Of a DNA stretch of 64,000 nt, positions 22,554 to 32,342 are shown piece after piece (the first letter of the stretch is position 1; each line of letters opens with the position of its first letter). This DNA comes from Bimuria novae-zelandiae CBS 107.79 (lineage: Eukaryota; Ascomycota; Dothideomycetes; Pleosporales; Didymosphaeriaceae). The notes beneath the pieces were generated by a model. The model did no database searches. It was not told the origin of the DNA and saw only the letters and a program-made list of their open reading frames with translations. Position numbers and translations under genes: made by a program. The DNA lies in assembly GCA_010015655.1 (NCBI GenBank), contig ML976781.1, forward strand, positions 1-64,000. The letters run 5' to 3'.

Positions 22554-24661
22554 ACGTGCCCGTGCGCAGTGTGCCCGGATTCACAGTGTGCCCCGCAGAA
22601 CACCACATGCTTAATCTCAAAATGAGGCTGTACAGCGCCACACAATAGCTTAATATTGATAGAAATATAGTGTTGTAGTAATTAGATGCTTGCGATTAAC
22701 TTATACTATCTATATTTTTATAGGAGATTAACGTTGCGGCCACGTAATGTGACTTTGGCTAGAGTAGTAGATAGCTTATCTCTAGCTTAAACACTAGCGT
22801 GAGCAGCGCTAGCGCGTTTTTAACACTTATTACTTAGTAAGACTATTCGTAAGGCTTTACGCTTACGTTATTAAGCTTATTAAATAAATTTTTTTTAGTA
22901 TTAAGCTTTAACTTTGCGCGCGCGTTTAGCTACTTTCTTAGCTCTCTCTTACTCCCTAACGTCCTTAAGTCTTTGCCTTTCTACACGCTTCTCCTTAAGC
23001 TTAATTTAACGTTATAGTTAAGCCTCTTCGCGCTACTTCTTAGCCCGTGCTTTTTAAAGTTTCTCCTTTATCTTATCTCGCTCTTGTACTACTTCTCTAG
23101 CTCGAGCTTTACGCAGCTTATAAGAAGACTAGTAAATAGCGCTATTATAATACTCCTAGCGCTGTTAAAGGTTAAAGGCTTTACCTTTCTTCTTATATTT
23201 CTGCTTATAGTAAAGAGCCTCCTTAAAGCCCTTATTCTTATACTTTAATAGCTTAATCTGTACAAAGAGATAGTAAACGCTAAAACGTAGCTTTCTTGCC
23301 TTATACTAATAGCTATTAGTAATAGTAGGTCGAACTAATTAATCTATCTTTCTCTAATTATAATTAGAGAGTCCTAATAATAAGCTTCTCTTAGCTTCTG
23401 GCGTGCTGGCAAATCTACGGAGGATAACGTTAGCGTCTATTAGCCAGATCCTAGTAGCTTTAAAGGCCTTTAATATAAGGCTCTCTGTAAAGGAGGATAT
23501 CTAGGCGCTCTAGAAGAGTAGGAAGAAGTCTCCTTTCTTAATTAAAATAAGGCCTTAAGCCTTATGTAGATAGTTAGTAAGCTCGTTAGAGTAGGCTTAA
23601 AAGAGTAGCTTAAATAGCACTATATCGAGCAGCTAGAGCGTGTAAGTTAAATAAGGAGGAAGGACTATAAGGAGGATCCTGTGGCAATTATAGTAGTTAA
23701 TAAACTCTATCGTGACATAAGATCTATAGCTATTAAGAATAAGCAATCGCTATCTCCCTAATTACTACTTTATATAGTAATTAAACACCTGCTTAAGCCA
23801 AGCTAGGCCTATGTTATCGTTTAACTAGCCTATTAGAGATAATAAGACAAAGACCTTATGTTCTCTTATCTTAATATCCTCTACCTAACTTAATTATATA
23901 GCTCCTTTTTTAGCTGCGTAGATAAGGGCTAGAGGCAGCGAGCTCCTATTAGCGTAGTAACAGGCTAGAAGTGTTAAAAACTCGTGTAATCTATTTTAGA
24001 GAGATGCTTAAACCTCCTTCTTCTTCTATTAACGCCTACTAAATATCCTCTTGCTTCTGCCTATTAAGCCAATCAAGAAGCCCTTCTTATCCATATTATA
24101 TATATCTCGAGCCTTAAGGTGATATTTAGTAATCTTTTAATACAGTAGCTCGAAGTAAAAATAGTATTTTAACTTAGAATTAGCTAGGTAGCGCGTACGA
24201 TCTATAGCGGTGGTCTACTTTAAGATAAGATAGATCTCGTGCTAGTTAATAAAGCGAGTAACCTAGCTCTCGCTGAGCTGCTAACGGGCTACTTTTAATA
24301 AGAAATTCCTAATTATCTCCCGTATAGGAGGTAGGCCTTGCTTATTAAGCTTAGTGATATATTATACAAGCTCTAACTCCTGTTGTGGGTTAAGAGCTTG
24401 CCTGCTGGCATGCCCAGCATCCCTAGGCCCTGTCACGCCTCTCCATCGCCGCCCCAGAGTTAACCGGTTAACGCCATGCTTTTTAGCAACTTCCTTTAAT
24501 ATAAATTGTTCTTCTAAACCTCGCGATTTTAGATCCTCAATCACCTTATTAATCAGAGCTATAGTCGTGGAGTTATCGCGCGTTGGAGTTGTGGTGTTGA
24601 GACGCGCGTTGGTGTTCTGCGGGGCACACTGTGAATCCGGGCACACTGCGCACGGACACGT
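22554..24661 (-). mobile_element. Pogo-like DNA transposon E (same family as A)
   Basis: A 2108-bp element with inverted termini ACGTGCCCGTGCGCAGTGTG (22554) and ACGTGTCCGTGCGCAGTGTG (minus strand at 24661), continuing into CCCGGATTCACAGTG and CCCCGCAGAACACCA. TA duplications lie at 22552-22553 and 24662-24663. Its right 50 bp match the right end of element A, including a GGTGTT segment inside the terminus. The interior is moderately RIP-degraded. Confidence 0.9.
22700..24570 (-). pseudogene. Pogo-type transposase of element E (degraded)
   Basis: The frame from about 24570 to 24362 is open and reads STTIALINKVIEDLKSRGL, EEQFILKEVAKKHGVNRLTL, GRRWRGVTGPRD and LNPQQELELV, a psq helix-turn-helix followed by the start of the second DNA-binding domain. 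It parallels the transposase of A. Farther left, stops accumulate. The LAWLKQVF block is at about 23780-23800 and a basic tail at 22900-23150. Confidence 0.75.
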
Positions 24662-24663
24662 TA

Positions 24664-25352
24664 AATCCGTACGCTCGGATTGCCCAACTGGCCGTTTGGT
24701 AGTCTCCCCTCCTTGCACTGAAGCACTGGCTCAGGATTGGTCTATGCTTCTGGCTTATGGATACACAATCACAGTGTTTGAACCAAAGAAGAGTCAGTGC
24801 GGGGCTTACCCGTAGAGCCAGCCGCCACGCAACGACGTGGGCACACCCTAAACCGTGTCCCATACCTCGAGCTCTGTTCACATGTACATCATTCATAAAC
24901 CTGGGCCAAATTAAAATTACCAAACGATCTCTCGTGTGGGTTCTGTCTGTGTGATAGACAAGTAGGGTACAACAGCACCGTTGCCAGAGGCCGACTAAAC
25001 CCTGTGGACGACAGTTCCCTCCACGCAAGGGTCGATAACGACTATAAAAGAAACCTTGGTCGTTTAAGAGCACTTTGGGCGGTTTCAAAGGCGACATATC
25101 ACTGCAGCATTTTTTCCGGCACTCAATACTTCCCCATATCCGGATGCCGGCGGGCTTTTCTAGCAGGACGTGCCCATGCGGGTCGTTTGGAATGCGCGCA
25201 ATGAACTTTGCAATGTTGTTGTCATCTGCAAGTCCTCGTCCTTGCATGTGTGCTTGAACGATTGACTCCTCAACATCATGTCTTCCTGAAACCCGAGGTC
25301 GACTCATCATTAAACATCGATTTCGGAGCAAGGCTCATGATTCAGCTCGCAG
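24664..25352. other. Unique sequence right of element E, no recognised gene
   Basis: Normal composition. The longest minus frame (24573-25331) has an interesting stretch (DDNNIAKFIARIPNDPHGHV, LLEKPAGIRIWGS; about 25130-25240). I cannot assign it to a family, and the frame runs into the transposon terminus, so it is not called as a gene. It may be a fragment of a disrupted gene. Confidence 0.35.
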
Positions 25353-25360
25353 TATAAATA
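25353..25360 (+). promoter_or_regulatory. TATA box-like element TATAAATA
   Basis: A clean TATAAATA lies upstream of the possible small plus-strand gene ending at 26006. An ATG follows at 25371-25373, but its frame closes after about 20 codons. Assignment to that gene is inferred from position only. Confidence 0.35.
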
Positions 25361-25788
25361 CTTGTGATGTACGTCCATGAAGCTATCATTCTTCCACAGA
25401 CATTGTTCACATTGCAATAACATCCCATTTTCAAGCCGTTTGGGAGCTCAATCTTGACCACCATCTACACACGTTTATCCAAGTTTCGCCCGCTACCGTT
25501 ATCGCCCGTCGCACGTCTATCAAAGCGTTGTCCCTGGTCGTTTTGTCTCGAAAAGCCATGGATTTCGGTCAGTTCGGTCAGGCAGTACAGGATACATGGC
25601 TCGTTGAACAAAAATGGCAACAGCAGAAGAAGGAAGAAAGACCGGAAATAAAATCCATAGGAAAGCCTGCCACAGCACACACACACAAAGCCCGGAGACG
25701 ATACCAACGACCTCGCGACTCTCGATTCCCATATTCATGGCAAGCACAACCAACTTCGCGAATTTTCTCAGTGTTTAACAAACTGCAG

Positions 25789-26006
25789 ACATTATAAAAA
25801 ACACCGGCGCTATAGATACTAAAGTCTGCAGAGCTTCCAAGATCTATGATACCAAAAACTACTGGGAGGCGACTTGGGTCCTCAATGGTAGCCCTTATGA
25901 GGTGGCGCTCCCAGTCTACGACTCGGACGAACGAACACTGTTTGAGACGAAGAAGGCCGTGGAGAGTGTACTCCCGTCGGTCGAAGGCAATAAGACGACC
26001 AACTAA
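25789..26006 (+). CDS. Last exon of a possible small hypothetical protein
   Basis: After a plausible acceptor (CTGCAG ending at 25788) a frame runs to TAA at 26004-26006. It reads NTGAIDTKVCRASKIYDTKN, then YWEATWVLNGSPYEVALPVY and DSDERTLFETKKAVESVLPS. Amino-acid use looks like real protein and the acidic tail is coherent. The upstream exon is not resolved: an ATG at 25557 (MDFGQFGQAVQDTWLVEQKW) opens a different frame, and no strong donor was found between the two. I do not recognise the family. It could be a small accessory protein or a remnant. Confidence 0.35.
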
Positions 26007-27108
26007 CGAACATGCGGAAATCCAGTTCCAGCATGAATGATCTCCCCGTCGTCCACCACTTTACTCTCCTTTATTGTTAGTTTATTTTGCCTGTCTATCA
26101 TTTTCTTCGCGCTTGCTAGATTACACTGTTTCTCTTTCCCTAGTAGCTGCTTAAAGATTTATCTTTTGTTTCCTATTTTTATTTTGGGCTATTAGATGGA
26201 CCTAATGCTATGGTTTCCTTCTATACTTCATGAACACGTTCCTTCACAACCTTTTCCTTGTGTACGTACCATAATATCAGAAAATCAAGAGAATCTTGCT
26301 CAAATTACATGCCTGTAATACCCCACTAGTTTTACTAGTGCGTCGGTGACGTTTAATCTGAGATAATAAAGGAACACTCATCACGTTCTCTCACTGAGCT
26401 GCACATGAAGAGCCCTGGGTCTAGACAACGTTTCTTGAGTTCAATAAAGCAACTTTCGCACTCTTATTTATCCTTTATAGCTTGTCTCCAGCCATCTTAC
26501 AACTCCACCTATGCGCTCCATCCGGTGCCCAAACCCTCAGATGCACCTTATTGCATATAAATATACACAACCATGATCTCAGCCCCGGAATTTATAATGT
26601 AAAGCCACCCTCAGTGGAAGTATGTGGGCACGGGTAGTCTCAGAGGTATAGGGTATTGCTAGTTGGGGGCGCGCCCTACTGAGGAACCAAGGTATTTCCA
26701 CGAGGTCCCCGTGTAAAACCCGGCACCAAGGCAGCATGAATCCGATCAAATGTGCAGGATACGATTTCCGCTCTTCCCCGGCCTCGTCCGAACTTTTCCT
26801 CTTTGCGGTTTGATGAGCGGGAGAGCGGGCGCGAAGGCTATGATGGAGATAGGTAGGAAGTATACGATGACGAAGAGCGTAGGGTCGTAGATATGGAGTG
26901 CGCGGTCGATCGTCCGGGTTTAGAAGCTTCGCGCGAACGGCTCCTCTTCGACTTTCGAATCATTACTATGCCGGACACCACTACTCCAAAGGAGGGTTCA
27001 CACATCTTCATGTCGAGCATCAGTATGATTGCAGGCATAAGCCATATACTGCTTGTAAACGAAAATCAACGTCAATTTTGCTAACAGCACCTAGTACGTA
27101 TTATCCAT
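26007..27108. other. Gene-free interval before the hAT element
   Basis: AT-leaning intergenic sequence with no recognised gene. A 63-codon plus frame (26893-27081) and an overlapping minus frame exist but have no support. The hAT element inserted at its right end. Confidence 0.4.
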
Positions 27109-27116
27109 GCTGTGGG

Positions 27117-30113
27117 CAGAGCTGGCAATAAGCAAGTCGACTTGATAACTTAACTTAATTAACTTAATTGTAGCAAGTTAATTAAGTTAATCAGGGAGGC
27201 AAAAGTTATTAAGTTAATTAAGTAAATTATGCCTGTTTAATTAACTTAATTAGTAGACTTAATAGGCCATAATATAGGGGTAACTATAAGTTATAGGCGT
27301 TGGGGGGATCCTGCGCGGGTAAATCTTAACTTAAAGTATATTAGACTTATTAGCGTTAGAGCCTAGCGCTGCCTAATATAGTATAGCGCTAATTATCTAA
27401 TATCTCTACCACCTTAACCTACCTCTTACCCTCTACTAACGCCCTCCTCTATTAATATAGCATTGCCTAATTACTTAGAAGGCATAAACTGTAACCTCTC
27501 TTAAGTTTTTAGCTAGTGACTTAAAAGCGAGGCGTCACAAACCCTCCCTAAAGATAGCGGCACTAATATGGCTACTAACGCGCCGTTAGAGCTAGACGCT
27601 AACGAGAGCTCTATAGGCAACGCGTAATTAGCTACTAATAATAATATTAAAGATAATAATAATAATTATAATAGTATTAATTAGCAATACTTACTAGGTT
27701 ATTACAAGCCATCTCTCGCCCTAAAGCGTAGTTAAAAGAGCTAGGTTTAGCAATATAGGTATTGCCTTTAGCACTATAAATAACACCGCCTGTATTAGCT
27801 CTACCGTTATTACCACCTCTATAAGCAACTAGATAAGTTCTACTAAGCTAATTAATTAATAATATTAATTACGCGCTATCTCGTAGAGCGTAAAGCCAGG
27901 CACTATATTAATAAGGGCGGCTAAAAGTCTACCTCTTGCACGATAATAACGACGTTATCCTCTTAGTTATCCCTACTCGCCTATATCTACTATAAAAGCC
28001 TTATAGTATTTTAAGGCGTTATTAACCTTATCGCGTTAAGCTTCTTGCGCACGAGTTTCCTATAATTAGTACTTAATTAGGTAGTAATAGATAACTAGGC
28101 GCTCTTAATAATTAAGGGCGTAGCTTTTCGCCACATATTATAGCAGGCCAACCTATTAGCTAAGGCAGAGATATAGAGATCTTATAACACCTTGCGAGCC
28201 TATATAATTATAGAGTACAAGTCTTATATACCTGCTATTATTAATTATCTATAAGACGCGCGATCGGCTATCCATATCTCCTTTAATAATTAGACGTTAA
28301 TAGGCAGTAAACAGGCGCTAATAGGTATTTACGTCTACTATTTTAATAGCGACGGTAACCCTCGCGATTACGTATTAGGCCTGCTATCGCTAATAGGCTA
28401 ATATATAGGCGCTAATATTGCCGCCATTATTAACGCCACGCTTAAAAGCTTTAAGATATCTACCTATAGCTTAGGTTACTTTATCCTTAATAATACCACT
28501 AACAACAACGCTACGATCGACGCCCTAACTATTAAATATAACTTTAACGCCCGCTATTAGCGTCTACGTTACGCCTGCTATATAATTAACCTTACGGCCT
28601 AATAAATTATCTTTAGCAAAGATCGCAACGCCTTTAATAACGTAGATAAGTATCTTAATAATAAGATAGCGTTTCTTAAGGAGTAGTAGTAGGCTAGCCT
28701 ATTAGGCGTACTTATTAACGTTATTACCTCTATCTATACCCCTTAAGCTCGCCAGTTTCTTAAACAGTATTAGGTAACCTACAACGCCTAATTAGGTAGT
28801 AATAACAAGCTAAAGACGTTAGAGATTATTAAGCTAGTAAAAATAAGACAAAACTCTTATTATAACTATTTTACGCGCGCGCTTAAGCTCCGCGCACCCC
28901 TTAATAATTATATTAACTATAAGCTTATTAAGTATTATTACTACGGCACCCGATAACGCAATAATATACTTAATATTAAGCAACGTTAGTTTATTAAAGA
29001 AGATAGCCTTACTACTAAGGACTAGGCAACGATTATAGAGTACTAAAGAATCCTATAACTATTTAAAGAAGCTACTATTTATATAGAGGGCAGGGGCGTG
29101 GCTAGCACGTTAGGTGTAATATAGAAGGTCCTCCTTACGCTCTTATAGCTTGCCACTACCCTTAATAAAATACTCTTTTAATATAATAACGTTAACTTTA
29201 ACGACGTTAATGCCCCGGAGGACCACATAAAAGCCACCTGTAATATGGCTTATACGAAGATCCTTAAGTACCTACGCAAGCTAAAGGACGCCCTAGCATA
29301 TTACGTAGCTTGCCATCTCCACCTACACACAAAAGGCCTCATGGATAAGATATAGGCTATACCGCTTAATTACGACGAGGATCTCTATAAGGGGTGTCAC
29401 ACCTACAAAGGCTGGCTAGATAATTGCCACGTTGGCTTTTAACGCTTATGGTCAGAGTTTAAAGATGCTGTATCTCCTATTAGTACGCTAGAGCCTCCAC
29501 CAAAGAAGGCACGTACTGGGCCATCTAGTAGCTAGTCAGACTTTGTAAGAGCCACCCTACAAGGTAATAACGCCCGCCTAGTCCTCCGCCGTAATAAGTT
29601 CGAGCGGTGGATAATTAAACCACCTATACTAGAGGACTCCCTATTTACGCGCAACCCGCTACTCTATTAAATAAGTAAGGCTAATAAGTATCCTGTCTTA
29701 TCGCGCTTTACTCTTAATATCCTTAGTATCCCCGCCACTGCCACTAATTGTGAGAGGACCTTCTTAGAGTTAGGTGATTTATTAGAGATAAGATAGTTAT
29801 GCATAAAGGTAGATCTTCTATCTACGCTACAATTACTACGCAGCTAGAAGCGCCTTAGCTTAAAACCTACGATAATAGTAAATAATTAACGTACTAACGC
29901 TATCACCCCTGATAAGCTAGAGACTATCTACGAGATCTACAGTAGTTAATTACCCTTAATTAGCTTAGCAAAGTTATTAATCAAGTTAATTAAGTTAATA
30001 AATCGAGCCTAATTTACGCTATTAAGTCAATTAAGTTAAGCAAAAGCCACCATATTAGTTAATTAATCAAGCAATTCACCTTAACTTGATTGACTTGCTT
30101 GTTGCCAGCTCTG
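27117..30113 (+). mobile_element. hAT-superfamily DNA transposon (RIP-degraded)
   Basis: A 2997-bp element with inverted termini CAGAGCTGGCAA followed by T/CAAGCAAGTC (27117-; inverted to 30113). It is flanked by a perfect 8-bp duplication, GCTGTGGG, at 27109-27116 and 30114-30121, diagnostic of hAT insertion. Inside each end lie repeated motifs built on TTAATTAACTTAA or AAGTTAATTAAG (27140-27260; 29950-30080). The transposase is on the plus strand. Removing the element and one duplication restores the unique flanks. Confidence 0.93.
27530..29890 (+). pseudogene. hAT transposase (RIP-degraded)
   Basis: Near the 3' end, at 29720-29800, the plus strand reads PATATNCERTFLELGDLLEI. This is the conserved dimerisation-domain block of fungal Restless-type hAT transposases (usual form SxxCERxFSELGDLLEPRR). 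It is followed at once by a TAG where Arg or Gln is expected. Upstream, the catalytic region is recognisable only as coding-like stretches separated by stops such as TAG and TAA. By length (about 780 codons) the gene was complete before mutation. Confidence 0.78.
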
Positions 30114-30335
30114 GCTGTGGGGACATAGAGCATTAATTTTGATGAAGTACACGAAAGTTCGAGGCTGCGAAGACAGTGTTTAGCCTCACAAGATGGAAAA
30201 CAAAGCCAGTGTGCTCATAAGATATAGCCTAGCATTCTCCTTAGTGAGACCGTCTGATATGTTCCTGCGCTGGGCTTCGTCTGGTGCCCCTCGGCATCCG
30301 AGCTTTCAATGTTAGTTCTAAGACGGTAATGCCAC

Positions 30336-32032
30336 TCAATCAAGGCCCGGATACTGCGACCAGAATCCGTTGTCGTCTCTGTTGTTCAAACCGTACATGG
30401 ACTCTCCAAAGTACTCCATCTCGTCCCTGTCCGGATCGAAACCAGGTCTCCAGAGGTCGGAACCAGGGATATCTTCCAAACCCCAGCCATTGCCTGGATC
30501 TGACTCTGGGTTGGAGCTGGACTCGGAATCGTTATCTTCGCGCATAGGGGCTGTTATGCTGGAGAGCTGATCCCGAACAGCGATGGAAGTCGTCCTTCGG
30601 CGGGGTGGTGGATCCACAATATCTTGTCTGAGCTGATCGAAGTCATTCCCGACTGATGCATGCACGAAATCTAGTTGGATACAGCCATTTGATGGAGTGC
30701 CGTCTACTTTCGATATTTTAGGTGACATTGGGGAGGGCACTGGAAGATAACCGCCTGCGAGCTGGAGGCTGACTTTCGATTCGATGACGTTGGCTTCTAT
30801 CATCGAGGTCCCTACATAGTAAGGCGAATTAGCGTTTTCCGTGTAACCAATTATAAGCAAAAAGTATGTCGCAAGGTTAGCATGCATATGATATACTCTA
30901 CAGCCGCCACAGCGAGCTGTATCGGTTTAAAGATGGATGTGCACAATCAAGTTGGAGGTGTGAGTACTTTAGCACTACAATGCCTGTGTTGAGGATTAGC
31001 GGGCGTACCTGTATGCTTCTTTCCCGTCCACATCCGCGTGTGCATCTTCAACTTCTGCGGAACCGACAGCTCTTGCCCCACAAAACCATCGCATAGTGCA
31101 CCAGGTCCAGGCAGCGTGACCTTTTTGGGACGTTGTGTCTGTGTGTGCGGGCGCAGGAAGACTGAGCCACGATATGCAAATGATGTGGAGGTTGACGATC
31201 CAGCGAATTCGGCTCGGCGCGAAGCATCCATGAGGGTACGTGCTACTCGAAGTTTCTCCGACTTGTCTGGTGGTCTCATACTGGCATCGACTGGAAGACT
31301 TCTCAGATTGTTGGGCACATCGTCGAGCTGAGAGTCTTGGATAGGATCTGTTTCTGCAACTTGAAGGGCGAAAGAATTTTGCGCATTCTACGTCACTGTG
31401 GTCAGCTCCAACCAACCGCCAGTTGCAAGCAATGAAGAGCGTGTTCTTACACCCGGAAAAGGCAATCCATTTTCCGTCGATGCTCGCACAAGCACGAGAC
31501 CATTGTCAGACAGTGGTTGACACTTTTTCCGGGCGCTCCGAACTCTCGTAGGTGACCGCTTCGCCTGCTTCTTTCTGGCGGTATAAACGACCTTTTTCCG
31601 TCGGGTGAATGATGGCACGACAGTGACTTCTGACTGTTGACGTTCTGTATCGGGGATTGGAGGCTCGCGGTACTGTGCAGAGCCTGATGTACTTGACGAA
31701 GAATCTGCTCCGGACGAAGGGTCGTCTTCCGATGCATCGGAAGCATGCTCAGAAGGCTGCACTCTTGCATCAAGCTCCGACATCGTATCGCCTGACGCCT
31801 TGGAAGTTTCATCTTGTGCTAGTTTAACAGACGATTCGAAGCCTGTAGTCGTGGGTACGAAGACAGTGGATGGCCGTTGCTGGGGTGTTGCAGGTGACGG
31901 TGGTGCTTGCTTATTCCGCTGCAGCCGTCTTGGGCGCTCAGGCACCTTTTCAGCTGCCCGAAGAATTACGCTCAGTCGCAGCTGGTCCCCGTGAAAGTCG
32001 GCAGCATGATCCATAGTGCGAGAGGAAGGCAC
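30336..32032 (-). CDS. Hypothetical nuclear-looking protein, 478 aa
   Basis: Three exons by splice signals: 31451-32032, 31009-31387, 30336-30811, summing to 479 codons with stop. The first intron is clear (GTAAGA...GACGTAG, 63 nt); the second (197 nt, GTACGC...TATGTAG) is less certain. ATG at 32032 begins MPSSRTMDHAADFHGDQLRL; the ATG six codons later is an alternative. The N-terminal half is rich in Pro, Ser and Arg/Lys with a strongly basic patch (TRRKKVVYTARKKQAKRSPT, about residues 150-170) that could be a nuclear localisation signal. The middle has PGPGALCDGFVGQELSVPQK. The C-terminus is acidic (GLEDIPGSDLWRPGFDPDRD; ends GFWSQYPGLD). I do not recognise a domain. It faces away from YVC1 across 310 bp. 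Confidence 0.62.
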
Positions 32033-32342
32033 AACGCCGCCGCTGTATTGGCTATACGTTCGGTGCGTGCATGTCCTTTGTGGGAAAATTTCGCTACGCT
32101 AACTAGTTCACACAATTGTTAGTGAGCATGGGAAGCAAATGTGATGGATCAAAGGCGGCGAGCAGGCGTCACGGAGGAGTGAAGGGAGAGTGGAAAGTTG
32201 GCGTGGGGGGAAGTCGCGACACTAGCGTCATTACCTCATAGGGTGTAACCTCGGCGCGATCGCATACGGTACTACACGTCGCATTGTACGCGACAAACCT
32301 CGCAATACTTTTGAGCTTTCGTACTCTTGCCTACACCAGACC
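32033..32342. promoter_or_regulatory. Shared upstream region of the hypothetical gene and YVC1
   Basis: 310 bp between two divergently transcribed start codons. No classic TATA box was seen. It is inferred to hold both promoters and 5' leaders. Confidence 0.4.

Noticed and set aside
24573..25331. A 252-codon minus frame
   Set aside because: It reads straight into the terminal repeat of element E and has no recognisable domain overall. A short coherent part (25.13-25.24 kb) is noted as a possible gene fragment only.
30996..31415. A separate 139-codon minus gene
   Set aside because: It is in the wrong frame over the second exon of the 478-aa hypothetical gene. The splice pair at 31450/31388 keeps the coherent frame instead.
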